From: Erythrocercus mccallii
Lineage: Eukaryota; Chordata; Aves; Passeriformes; Dicruridae
Reading direction: 5' to 3'
DNA: 64,000 nucleotides
Assembly (NCBI GenBank): GCA_013397435.1
Contig: VZRG01000728.1
Coordinates: 281,524 to 345,523 of the forward strand
The position numbers and the translations under genes were made by a program. Below are positions 34,812 to 47,180 of this stretch, piece by piece (positions within the stretch are counted from its first letter, which is position 1; each line of letters begins with the position of its first letter). Below the pieces are notes generated by a model. It did not search any database. It was not told the DNA's origin and saw nothing but the letters and a program-made list of their open reading frames with translations.

Positions 34812-37800
34812 CTGTCAAAGAACCATGAAAGCCTGATTTGATTTTCAGCCTTGATAGAACAAAGTGCTTGCAAGAGGAAATACAGAATGTCTCAGGTTTC
34901 CTACATTTGACCAAGATTTCACTACATACAAATCTGTAGTGTATTCCTCCTCCTCCTCACAGAAGTTTTCCTCACAAAACCTCTCAGGATTTGATCACAG
35001 AAAGCAGGAGAGTGGTGCAAAATCTCTCTCAACCTTTCAGCTTTCTGCAGTTGAAACGTTTGAGTTATCTTTCCTCACAGGAGAATATCCCCTCTAGCAG
35101 AAAGACCTTTGCTATTTCCAAGGCACGTTTAAAGGAGGGATGAGGTAACTTCTAACAAACACTTCACACAATAGACAAACTGGTTACTAAGAAAAATGAG
35201 AGATAAAGGGATATTGAGCGAAGCAGAGAAGAGGTCAAGCAGTCAACTGATAAATTATGTAGGAAGAAAAGCCCAAAACTAAAAAAAAGCAGAACCACAT
35301 GTCACTGTCTGGGGACGCAAATTAATACTTGAAAAATGGGAGGCACACATTTCATTTTGTACTTGCATATTCATATAAAATGCAGGTCTGAAAGAATCAT
35401 AATGCTTAACTGATAAAATCACTGAAGAAAGTGAAATGATTTTGTAAGAGTACAAAACACATCACAGCTCCTCTGCTACCCTAAATTTAAGTGACCCATT
35501 AGTGCCTGTAAAAGTTCTGTCATTTCCAGCAGCAGCATCAATCCTATCATTCCTTCCTCGTGTCTGGACGAGGACATTTAGGGAACAGAGGTCTCAGCAG
35601 AGTATCTGATCTTCCTGCCAGAACTCAGAGGGCTTAAACAGATGTCTGACCTACAACTGACCACAATGTCTGGAGCTGCAGCAAAGCTCTTTAACCTAAA
35701 ACACGACTAAAGCTTTCCAAGGAAAACTGCTCCAAGGCAAACTGAGAGATCCCCTAAGCACAGCCAGTGCTGGACATCTCCTTTCAGCCAAATTTCACAA
35801 AGTTTTCTTCACATTATCAAATTGTTCCTCTTCATTATCTGCAGATTAACGATTTTGATGTTTTGCAAGAATTAGAGAAAAGTGAACGATGCAATCTTTA
35901 GCATCTGACTTTCAAACTAATATTTCATAGTGTTGCAAACTCCAACGGCTTGAAAAAAGTTTCATTTGGACAATAATTATGGATGGAGCGAGGGGGAAAA
36001 AATTACACTTACTAGAGGCTCTGGCAAATGAGCTGAGGTAGATTCTTTTAAAACTTCTGGTTCTGGGGTGTGATGTTACTCAGACATGAGTGAGGTGCCA
36101 CAAAAGGCAAATGGCCACGTGGCTGTGGTTTGTGATGGAACTGATCTCTCAGACACTAAAACTCTCCCATCCTGACATTTATTAGGAGGTCCTAAAGAGA
36201 TGCATCTCCCAGGTGCCTCTCATCCTCCTCCAGTGAAGAAGCAAAGATGATACAGGAAAATCTGAGTTCAAAGGTACAAGGAGAGCTCTGTTACATCAGT
36301 CAGTTTAAAACATTTCCCACTTACCAAGAGTAAAACTCTTTGGACTGGAGTGAGCTGGAGAGAAATTGGCTAGCAGGTATAAAAATCACATAAAAATCAC
36401 TCTGGTGACTGACTCGCATAACAAATCTGTTCCTGAGATTTGCCCAGAGGCTATGTGAATTCCTAGGATACAATATTTATTTATGAAATATACCTAATCA
36501 TGGCTCCTTTCAGCCTGCTTTCTGCAGCCAGGTGCATCAATGCACAACCTCTCTGCTGAGTTAATCCTTCAGAACTGAAATGAAGAGTCAATGACACAGC
36601 CATGAGAGCTGGGGGACAACGGGCTTTGTTCCACTGACCATTGTCTCCCTCCTCTGCTTCTTCCACACCTGATCCTGTCACAGACCTGCTGTCCCAGCAG
36701 CTGTACCACCACTCCTCAGCCTTCCCTGCCGGGGCATTGGCCTGGCTTGGATGGACACTGCAGTGGTGCAGCCTCTCTCTCTTCATGCTCTAAAAAATCA
36801 CCCGCCAGGTCGTGGTCACCAGCACCAACAAAATGGGTTTTTTTCTTTGTGGCTACAGAGAAAATTTCCTCCTGCAGGGTCTGTCCTACACACCAGATGT
36901 TCTGCAGGGTCCTATCTTAATGGAGCTCAGCTGGAAAATGCTCTTGGGTGCAATTTGAGGGTGCAGTGAGTCATGAAATGACGCAGAACTCAGAGAGACC
37001 CCGCTCCATGGGGCACAGCCTGTCTGCAGCACCCTCTGCATTTCCTGCCTTGCTCCACTGAAGCTCCAGTTTGCCTCTGGGAAGCTGAGTCTGCTGCTTG
37101 TGCCGTCCTTCAGCAGTACCTGCATCTAACCCAAAGGCCCTTGGTGATATATTGATCTCACATTTCAGCCCTGCTCAGTAAGAATTTTGTGTAGGTGGTT
37201 GAGGGAAGAGTCAGGGGATGAAATGAAACAAAAATCTTACCCCAGACCTGTCAAGAAGCCAAATATTTTCATCATGCCCTGAACCTTAGAGCAGATTTCT
37301 GCTTAATTCTGTCACCCAGTGTGATTTGGAGCAGCTTTATGTCTCTCCACTTTGCAGGTCATCTTTATTCAATGTGCCCACTGACAGACTGCTTAGTGAC
37401 AACACTGAAATATGAAAACTCACTCCACACATTACATCTGACACCTTTCAAAATTCCTACGTTAGAAGCTTAACCAACTTACTCATTAAATTTATTGTAC
37501 CTATCCCTATGATGTGACTGTTGACAGGTTTTATAATTATGTCCACTGAACCACAGCAAAAATATTTTTCAGATATTTAAAGTGAAATGTGAGATGTAGT
37601 TGAAGCCACCAGCAGAATGGGAGAACCATAAAGGTAATAATCAAATGGCTTTGATTGTGTCAGTTTGTTACATGCACACATTTTATTTCTTCATTGCATT
37701 GACTGCTTCAGTGGAATTCAGTCAAAGTCACAAATAATTTGGGGAAACCATAATAAGTTGTATTTCCAATGTTTTCCACCCACCCACACTTCTAGAAACG

Positions 37801-38663
37801 CACTTAATTCTTATAATGTTACATGCAAAGGCTAATGCTCTAGATGTTCCTAAATATTCCTAAATTCCTAATATTCCTAAAAATGTAAAATAAATTCATT
37901 CCATTGCATAATTATATCTAGAGATGTCACTTCGGTTGCTTTCCTTAACAATGGACCTGATGCAAAGCCTGAGATGCTCGTGCAAGTACAAATCCCCATA
38001 TGTGACATTCAATAAATGCTGATGGCAGATTCATTATATAATTCCTGACCACCTAACCCAGCCTTTTCTACATTCCTTATCCAACACGGAGATGAATTTG
38101 TTACAGCATTTGCTCTTCCTGTTTTTTAGCTCACTTAGTTTTCTAATTTCCATCAGTTAGATGCATCTTACATGGAGTACATTTCTGCCAACATCACAGC
38201 AACTCCAAGGATACATCTGTAAAGTAATATGCTGAGAATTTGTTTGGTCTGCATAAGAGACTTTGCTACTAAAATACAGAGGTTCCAAACCTGGTATTAG
38301 CAAAGTATCCCAGCTATCATGTTTTCTTTCATCTTGGGAGGGCAAGAACTTTTCCAGACATCGCTCACTATTCTCAGGGAGCCTTAAATTCTGCTTATAA
38401 CCATACAAGAACCAAAATATATGACCATAATATGAAGCCATAAACTTTCCTGTGCTGAAAAGCAAGTGAAAAGCAAGTTATGCATGGAGAGTCCAGGAAA
38501 AGTAATAAAGCTTTAACAAATAACTTCAAGGCTGCACTTCAGCAGACGGCACCAAGGGAAGCCAATGACGTGGGTTAAGGTTTTGCTCAGTAGAGACTCT
38601 TGTGGCGGGCAGTAACACGGGAATGCTGCCAAGCAAACACGTGAAAGCACATCAGCCACCTAC
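34812..38663 (-). other. Intron between window exons 3 and 4
   Basis: The intron is 3852 bp and free of recognisable transposons. It includes a short TTCCTAAA-type repeat at about 37848-37882. Confidence 0.82.
37848..37882. repeat. Short ATTCCTAA-type tandem repeat
   Basis: Four imperfect copies of attcctaa occur in about 35 bp. Confidence 0.65.
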
Positions 38664-38847
38664 CCTGGCAGCTGGAGAATGCTGGGAGGTGGCACTGGCA
38701 GCAGCCTCCGTGGCAGGGATGTCCAGCTGGTGGCCACAAGATCCCGGGGCGATGTTCAGATTCTCCGCTCGGTAGATCTTGTGTTCGCTTGCGGCACCTT
38801 CCAACGGCTCCAGAATGTAGCTGTTGTTTTCAAACACGATAATCCCC
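38664..38847 (-). CDS. ADAM12: ADAM12 prodomain exon with cysteine switch and furin site start (window exon 3)
   Basis: This 184-bp exon encodes GIIVFENNSYILEPLEG, then the linker region, then PGSCGHQLD and a variable tail ending in PAAR. The single cysteine in PGSCG corresponds to the cysteine-switch residue that coordinates the catalytic zinc in the latent enzyme; human ADAM12 has GSCG here (from memory). The final arginine and the first residues of the next exon form R-Y-K-R, a minimal furin site. NNS is a possible glycosylation sequon. The tail between the cysteine switch and the furin site is alanine- and serine-rich and clearly diverged from the human sequence. The acceptor is cccag and the donor gtaggt, phase 0. 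Confidence 0.93.
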
Positions 38848-39534
38848 CTGGGACACGGGAGAGCAGAGTGGGACACGTGGGTTTTCAGGAGCTTGTCTGC
38901 ACCAGAGTTACACCAAGTTTAATAATGATGGAGTAAGAGAAAGCAAAACACTGATTTACAACGTCACGGGCGAGCAGAGCAGCAAACATCAAAGCTGTAC
39001 ATTTGTCATTGCAGCACACACTATACTTTAAAAGAACCAATGGCTCACAGAAATTTGTCTCTTCTGAAGTGCTGCACTGCAGAGCAAAATGATATTTGTG
39101 TTTTATTTGTTTTCCATTCTGCCAGTGATGCATTGCCCACGGAGCCGTGGCAAAGAGGAGCGAACAAAAGCCTGGAGAAACACTTTGGGAAGAGAAGGTA
39201 CAGTGGGAAAGCATTCATTACAGTCTGCATTACAGCACTTAAACCAAACCCTGACATCAGCCTTGCTCCTGCCACATCAAAGAGGCCTCGTGGTGTCAGG
39301 ATGGATTATTAAATATTGCACAGCAGAGTGAAGCTCAGACACGGGAGGAGTTGATTCCTGTTTTGCTCATTTTACTGCCCAAAATAATAATTTTGACAGC
39401 AATACCACCTGCTCCCTGAGGAACTCACAGGTTTTGCAGTGAAAGCTCTCTTGCAGAATTCTTTAAGCTATAGCCTGTAAGAGGAAACAAAGAGGGTCCT
39501 GCCCAGCTGTCCCGAGATGCCACAGCAAAACAAG

Positions 39535-39615
39535 GGGGACCTCAGAGCCCCTTCCAGTGCCTAAAGGGGCTCCAGGAGAGCTGGAGAGGAACCTGGGACA
39601 AGGACATGGAGTGAC
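39535..39615 (+). mobile_element. CR1 LINE internal fragment
   Basis: gggacctcagagccccttcc, agtgcctaaaggggctccag and gagctggagaggaacctggg match the region a little upstream of the CR1 3' end on the sense strand. Confidence 0.78.
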
Positions 39616-40823
39616 TTTATTTTCTTAGTGTGTCTTTTTGGTGTTTTAGAAGTGTCTGCCCTTTTTATTTCTGTCTGTGCTGTGACAAAGGTAGGCTACG
39701 ACAACCACTGTGAGACTAGTGTTGCTGTTTTTTCAACAGTTTTCCAGACAGTTAAAAAAAAGTAGGATAAAACAGGAGAAAAAGGACCCCAAAAGCAGGT
39801 TAACGATACAGTGAAGACTGATTTAAAAATAAAATTATAATTATTAGGAAAAAGTGACCTCAGTTATCCTATTAGGAAGAAGATATGATGAAGAGACTCA
39901 AAGTCTTCGCTCTGTTATCAAATGAAGCGAAGCATGAATTCCAAGCTGGCTGCACGATTTTGCTTCAGAGCGCCACTAACACCAGCTCAGCCAAGCCCAC
40001 AGACATTTTACTGGTGACTGGAACAGCTCAAAGTCCACGAGAGAACAGCAGCCTGCAAGGCCATGGTATCAGAAGCTGTCCACCAGCAGCGCCAGGAGCC
40101 TGCTTCCCTGCCCTGAAGCACGGCTCAGGGTCTGCCCGTCCATGTGCAGCCCCCGGTGCCCTTGGCAGAGCAGGTGAGACACTTCACCCATCAGGCAGCC
40201 AGCTGGGAGCGCTGGGCTGATTTATCCCAGCAACCCTGCAGCTCCAGCCAGCATCCCAACAGCCCTCCTGACATATGGGACACCTCGGGCAGGTCACCCT
40301 GGGATTTGAGTAACCTCCCGGCTCCCAGCTCTAAATTATTGTCAGAGCTGCCTTACTCCTTGGAGGACTGAGGAAATTAGGACAATATATTCCCTTTACT
40401 CCAAAAACCAGCAGCCCTGTAATCAGCACAATCAAATAAGGGTTGTTGTCTTTGCCTTGTGCAATTAATCATCTAATTTTGGAGGCAGGAGTCCATTAGT
40501 CACTGTTTGAAATGGGCCGGCCTGACCAGCTCCCTGTGTTGACAACTCAGAAACTACAGAAAAGCATGAAGGGGTTTATTTTTAATGCTAAATTTGCCCT
40601 TCTTAGAACATTCACTTTCAAAATTAGAAGCCTGAACAATTTTCTTTAATTACTTACACTAGGAAGGGAGAGACTTAGTTGTATCCTGAGTAGAGTTCTC
40701 TCAATTTCAATTATTTTTTTTAGTATTTTAAAGTGAGCATCTTGCTTTTGGGACTTCATATCCAAAATGTGAAACATCAATGCCATGTTTCCAATGTGTC
40801 CCTCATGCACCCAACCTCTGTCT

Positions 40824-40926
40824 AAAAGAACTAAATAACAACTTCTGTAAAAAGAACTAAAGAACCGTTTCTTTAAAAATAACTAAATAACAATTTCTTT
40901 AAAAGGAACTAAAGAACCATTTCTTT
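40824..40926. repeat. Four-copy 26-bp tandem repeat with ABAB order
   Basis: Units start at 40824, 40849, 40875 and 40901. Copies 1 and 3 carry aactaaataacaa and copies 2 and 4 carry aactaaagaacc, each followed by ttcttt or a variant. The alternation suggests that a two-unit block was duplicated. Confidence 0.92.
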
Positions 40927-43900
40927 GCCCCTCACATCCTTTAGCTGCTGAGGGTATGGACATATGATCAGATCCCAGAATGATAAATTTGGGTTTTTCC
41001 TGAGCGTACCAGGCTGATTCCCATCCCAAGGACAGCATGGACCTTTAAGGACAGTTTCACTCTGCCTGTGGAGCAAACCCAGGATAAGGAAAATCTGCAG
41101 ATTCGGCAGAAAGAAAAACAGACTTTTCATTTAAGGCACACTTATCCCTTGAGTGCTGCCTACAGGATATCGGCACTTGGCTCGTGACCATCTGTAACAA
41201 GATAATGAATATCAAATATGAATTTTCTTGGCCAGCTCTCTGGTTTTGACTAATTTTCTTTTCCTCCAATTGCATTTTTTCCCCCCATTGTGCAGCGCCA
41301 AGCACAGCACCTTAAAAATGCAGTGAGTCAAGAGTTATGGTTTCTTTCTTTTTTTTTTTTTTTGTTTTTGATGTGAACCATACCCACCAGTCATTCAGGA
41401 GTGAGAATCTGAGGCAAATAAAATAAATCCATAGCTACTGGCTCCTTCCACTCTCCTCAGGTGTTTCCAAGGAGCCTCTGTTACTCCTCCATCATTTCTG
41501 GTCTCCCTCTTCAACAGGATTCTCCCACACTCCTGAGCCAGCCCCTGTTCCCAGGAACTTCTCTATTTTTCAGGAGCCACTAATGCTAAACAATGTAGTG
41601 TTTGCCAGTGTGGCAAAGGATATATTCATGTGGCAAATGGTCTATGAAACTGCAGATCCCAAATCAAAAAACAGAGAGATTTCAGCAAGTCCTTGAGAAC
41701 AATCTGTGGGATTTCTATCAGACAAAAGACTACCAGAATTCCCAGGATTATAAATGTTTGAGGGGGAAAAAGCAATATGCAGTAGTCAAATTTTAGTGTC
41801 AGGTGTCTAATTCTGTGTTTTCCTTGGTCCCAAACCTACAGATGCTGGGAAGTCAGAAAGATTTGCAAATGAGGCAGGCAGGAAAGCCAAGAGACAACCC
41901 CAACCCTACCTGAAATTATCCCTCTGTCTTCTCCATCACTGGTAGCAGGGAGGAAGGGGAAATATCCATCCCCAGAGCACGGCCAGACAGCAACTGCCAG
42001 GCTCCAGGCCAACTGGAAAGCTGCTCCAGTGTGGTCCTGAGCCTGGGTTAAATCTGCCTGCAGCTCTGCACAGGCTCAGCACCAAACCAGCCACATCCAC
42101 ATCCCTGCTGAGCCACCCTGCCCAGGGAAACTCACAGGGCTTCTCCTCCTGTCCTCCCTTCTCAGCCACGTGGTGGACACCTGGGCAATGTCTCCATGAG
42201 ATGGGAGAGCTCTCCTCACCTCAAACAGAAATTAAAACACAGCTCGCATCATGCCACATTGCCAGGAAGCTCTCAATCAGGGAAAGGCAATTGAATGGAA
42301 TAATTCCACTTTTTAAGCTGTCGATAAAATCAAATATAATATTCTTTTCCTCTTAAAAAGGAAAACCAAAACAAAACCTAAAGCGAGGCCAGTCGTATTT
42401 CATAAATCAACAGGCTTTAGGAAATCTCAAAATATAAATGGGATTTTTCTTTTCCAACTTGTCAGCAGAAGCAAAGGTCCTGCCAACATAAACCATCAAC
42501 ACATACTTGTCTGAGAAATTGTGATGCTGAAGCAAAACTTGGCTGGGACAGCACGGTATGAAACTATTATATATTATTCTGCTGCACTGTACAGGGGAAA
42601 TTAAGTAAATTGATAAACCTGAGATCCACGAGTGCAATTAAACATTTGGTTTTAATGAAGCTCAAAGTTATATTCATTTCTAAACAGTAATAATAAAAAG
42701 CTCTATAGCCACTGGCAGAGGAATGTAGATGCCCTGAGATGGTGAGAAATTAATGAGAGGGCAATCCTGCTCACACATGAAATATTCACTTGAAGTCTGT
42801 CCCTGCCCACTGCAGGGCTCCTGTGCCACCTGAAAACCTCCAGGTCCTTCATCCCACAATTACTGGCACAGCTTCACAAGGACAGGGGCTGATCCCACAG
42901 CTCTTCCATGCATTTCAAGGAGTTTCAGGTGAAAAGGCACCAGAATTGGAGCCTTGTGACCCTGGAGTGCAGGGCTGCTCAACAGGCACCGTCTCAGGGG
43001 GTGATCTCTGCACTGAGGGGGCATTTTTATTTATTTTCATGATACATTCTACATTCCCAGGGCTCTGTATAACAAATTCCCAGGCAAGCAAGCAGGCAAA
43101 CAAACAAAAGAGGAAGAAAAATGAAGTGGTGAATGAGGACTTCACTTTTAGGCTGTTTTAATAAGTTGCAGATGGATGCTATGGGGATAAATGAGCAGGA
43201 TGATCTATCGACTGTTTTTCTAACAGAGCTGATATTTAGATTTTTTTCAAATGGTTTGGTCATTCTTTAGCTTTAAAGCACTGGGAAATGCAGAGAATGG
43301 GAGTCTGGAGGCAGATGTGCTCCTGTCTCCACCACTGCCCCGGTCACCTCTTTCTGCAACAATTCTCCACCACTAAAATGGAGGAAAGTTTTGTATGCAC
43401 AGAAAAAAAAAATCTATTGATGAAGAGCACAACAGGAGAGCCAACCAATCCCATTATCCTACTGCGCTGCACAGCAGGATTCTATTAAAATAACAATTCT
43501 GACCCAAATCAACCAAGGGCAGCATCTGAAAGGGTGGTGGGAGCAGTAGCACCACTGGTTTTACATCTCCAGGAGTGGTGGAGGTGTTCTCACACAGACA
43601 CATCATTACTCACTGAGTTTCTGTTCCAGCCAGTGCCTTTCATAAACCTGAAAATATATTCTCGGAAATGGAATTATGGCCAGAGACTCCTGCAGCACAC
43701 ATTTCATCCTCTCTCAGTGCAGGACAGATCTGTCCAGAGTGGATGCAGATCAGGCTGCAGCTTTGATTCCTGGAATTCCAGCAAGGAGTTACTTGAACGG
43801 GAAGAGAAAATTCAATTTCATGGCCAGCATTTGGGCTGGACAGTAATTGAGTTGTCAGAGAAAGGGTCACATGTGGGGAAAGGAATAGGAAGAGGAAGAG

Positions 43901-44593
43901 GAAATGAAGAAGGCAAGAGGCATTGGCATGGGTACCAATTCAGTGAGTACATTTTATAGCACCCTGCAGCAAACAGAGAGACAGGGCAAGAAGATTCAGC
44001 CTCGCACATCCCACAAAATGCCAGAAGCAGAGTGGATGGAGAAGGAGCAGGCTCCAACAGCTGGATAGGGATCACCCCTCATCCTTGTCCTGGCAGTGAT
44101 CCCTGTGCACCTGGGGGCCCCGTGCACCCTGTGGTCAAAGGCTGGATGTGATGCTCACCTGAGATCACAGAGGGGACCCTGAGCCAGGAGCCCTGGAACA
44201 GGCAGCCTACAGAAGCTATGAAACCCCAGAAAGTGAATGGTTTTTAACGTGGAGCTCAAAATCCTCCAGGAGTTTCCCGGTCAGATCAATTACAAACCAT
44301 GCAGGATGTTTTTATGAACTAAAAGCTCTTCAGAAAGTATGGGGGGAAAGCTCACAACCAAAGCAGTGCTTTTCTCAGCAGGGATTTTCTTCTAACTTAA
44401 CTTTTGGATGAAATCTCTTCTTCTGTGGGGAAACGATGCTTGAGGAGTCATCACATTTCTCTTTCTCACTGGTTTCCCACTTCCATTCCTTTTTCCAATA
44501 GTTGGTGTCTAGAGTGTCACATTTAAATCCCCTCTTGAGCTGACTGTGTCTGGGCTGCAGTGAGCTCAGTGTGAAAAATGGTATTGGCAGCCT

Positions 44594-44616
44594 GGACTAC
44601 CATAACTCTGTAGTCC
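44594..44616. repeat. Small inverted repeat
   Basis: ggactac and gtagtcc flank a nine-base loop. It is a 7-bp perfect stem with no other support. Confidence 0.55.
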
Positions 44617-46044
44617 CAGTAAAAATGAGCATCTATTCCATTCTGGGGCCTTCTCCCCACCCCTGTCACTGCATCTTTCAGCTGCTGCTGAGGCTGGACA
44701 ATGACTGAACACTTTCTGGGTTAATTACCTAAAAACTGAGTAAAATATCTGAGGCTATTCAAGTGCATTTTGGTGTTTCAGAAGGAAAAGGCTTCCTGGG
44801 AGATTTCTATCCTTAGGCTCCTGAGGAATTTTTGGGGGCACCTCTCAAGCTCCCCCTATTTAAGAGGTCACTGCAGATGTTTTGTAGCTGCACATTCCCA
44901 TGCCAGAGCTCTCTGCCAGCCCCTGGACCAGGGAGGTTTGTGCACCTTTCCAGGCTGCAGTTCTGGGTGTATTTAGCACTCACAGGGAAAGTAATCAGAG
45001 AAAAATCATTCAAGTCTAAACAAATTTATCACAGAAGATGTGAGCGGTGGCCACAGGCCAAAATTATTTGCTAAAAACTTGAAGAGCCTCCAAGCTGGAT
45101 AAACAGAAGGGCATTTCCTGAGGACGGGAAGGAAATGGCTCAACTCTGTTGTACCTTCACCTTCCCGCAAGCTCTGACAGTCTAATTGGCTTTCTGATGC
45201 AGATGGACACACAGAAATCCTGATTAGCCATTGTTCCCTTTTCGTGCACTCAGCATTTCCCCAGCCCTCTCTGCCATTCAGCTCCTCCTGCCCGGCGGAG
45301 CCAGCAGGATACAGATTTAGGCATGATTATATTCTGCTCTAACCTGCATTTTAGGCACCTCTCAGTGTCAATCCCTCCATTTCTGCCATTGTGCTCCTAT
45401 GTGAGGTGGGCAGCTCGAATGTTAAGTGTGTGAGGATGTAACAGGGCTGAAAAATGTGAGAGTGTTTGAGAGAGCTGAGCCTCCTCCTCTCTCCTCGTCA
45501 TCTCTCACCCTTCTATCTGCCTGATAAACCAGACAAACCTTGGTTTTCATATTGCACACAATCCTTCCTCATCACAGAACAATCATATCACGTTCAGGAG
45601 CTAAAAACACATCTCAACAGCTCAGCCACCTGGAGGAAAGACCCCGATGGTTGGGGAGGTCAGAGCAGGGTTCCTCCAGCTCAGCACCTCCTCTCTGGCC
45701 TTGGCCAACAGCAGGAACTCAGAGCAAGCACCCCCAGCTCTGAGAGCAGCAGGGCCAGGGACATCTCAGGGTTTGACAGCCCTGCAGAGGCTCCCTGAGC
45801 TCCCCTTGCCCATCTGTCACATCTTTTTGGAGCCCATTGATGCTTTTTACGCTGACACCCACCTGTGGCAGCCCCAGTGCTTCATTATGTGAATAAAAGA
45901 AGTTCTCTCCTTTGCTGTAAAGTTTCAGTTGATGTCTCCTAATTTTGACGTTATGAAGAATACTCAGTAATTGTCCCCTCTCCGGTGTGACATTCAACCT
46001 TGTTTCACCATGCTCCTTTCCTCCGTCATCTCCTTTCAAAAGTG

Positions 46045-46330
46045 ACAGATCCTAGTCTATTTTCTCTCCTGGCATAAAAGCTGCTCCATACCTTTGATCA
46101 CAGTTTTTGCCCTTCTCTGTACCTTTTCTGGATATAATGCTTCTTCCTCTTCTGAGATGGAGCAGGGGAGGGGAAAACAAGAACTGCATGCAGAACTCGA
46201 GACGTGAGCGCTCTGTGGATTTATAGAGTGGTAATGAGGGTTCTTGTTTTATCCTCTATTTCTGTCTCAGTAATTCCTATGATCCCTTTTGCTTCTTTGA
46301 CTGCTGCTGAGCACTCAGGCTTCAGAGCAC
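46045..46330 (-). mobile_element. Ancient CR1-like LINE relic
   Basis: The plus strand reads tttgcccttctctgtacctt, ttctggatataatgcttc, aagaactgcatgcagaactc and tggatttatagagtggtaat. This order recalls the reverse strand of old CR1 copies shared by birds and turtles. Divergence is high; identification is from memory. Confidence 0.5.
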
Positions 46331-46549
46331 ACTGAAATGTGGAACCTATTGTTAATGAGTAGTTTCATGTCTTTTAATAACCTCTGCTGATCTGGGGGAA
46401 AATGCACAGCCCCAGCCTATCCACACCTGGAACAATGCCCAAGGTGCCTGTCTGGTGGGAGGGGGAAGGTATTTGGCTCTCCAGGATTTCAGAGGGCTGA
46501 CAGAGTGCACTTCCTTTCATCAGATGTTTTTCAGGCACTTGAACCCCAG

Positions 46550-46690
46550 CTCCACACAGCAGCTGTGTGAGGTAGGTAAGAACCATTAAATGGATTTCAC
46601 AGATGGAGAAACTGAGACAGAGACATTTGTCTGATTCACTTAGAAACTGTCACAAAGCCAGGAACAGACCCTGAAAACGAGACCTGGCCT
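46550..46690. mobile_element. Possible MIR / CORE-SINE relic
   Basis: tttcacagatggagaaactg, agacagagacatttgtct, then gtcacaaagccaggaacag follow the order of the MIR consensus phrase cagatgaggaaactgaggc...gtcacacagc. Such elements are rare and very old in birds. The orientation and edges are uncertain. Confidence 0.4.
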
Positions 46691-46840
46691 CCCTTTCAAC
46701 AGCTGCTGCAAGTGAAAGTGTCCCCACCTGGGGCTCCATGGCCACACAGTGCCTCAGGTCTCTGCTCCTGCAGTTGGAGTCTTTATCATGCTGTGGAAGA
46801 ACAAGAGTCCCTGCTCCAGCAAGGTGGTGGCAAGTACATT

Positions 46841-46923
46841 ATCCTATCCTATCCTATCCTATCCTATCCTATCCTATCCTATCCTATCCTATCCTATCCT
46901 ATCCTGTCCTATCCTATCCTGTC
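46841..46923. repeat. (ATCCT)n pentanucleotide microsatellite
   Basis: About sixteen ATCCT units run without a break except for two C-to-T-type variants giving ATCCTGTCCT near the right end. Confidence 0.97.
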
Positions 46924-46992
46924 CATATCTATTCTTTCAAGCTAGCAAAGCTGCCAGCAAAGTAAGTCATGCAGTTACAGAATACAGAACAC

Positions 46993-47054
46993 AGAACACA
47001 GAATGACTAGGTTGGAAGAGACCTCCAGCCTAGAGTCCAACTCATGCCCTCAAG
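46993..47054 (-). mobile_element. CR1 LINE 3' remnant
   Basis: acacagaatgactaggttgg then aagagacctccagcctagag is a recognisable avian CR1 terminal sequence, truncated after about 60 bp. Confidence 0.72.
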
Positions 47055-47083
47055 TTCTTTTGGACTGCCCTTTTTTTGCAGCA

Positions 47084-47180
47084 GGCTGGTCTAGTGGAAG
47101 GTCCCTGGCCATGGCATGGGGTGGAAGTGGATGAACTTTCAGGTCCCTTCCCACCCAAACCATTTTGTGTTTCTATGATC
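47084..47180 (+). mobile_element. CR1 LINE 3' fragment
   Basis: aggctggtctagtggaaggt, ccctggccatggcatgggg and aggtcccttcccacccaaac, ending cattttgtgtttctatgatc, is a sense-strand CR1 3' end. It lies opposite in orientation to the fragment just before it. Confidence 0.85.
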
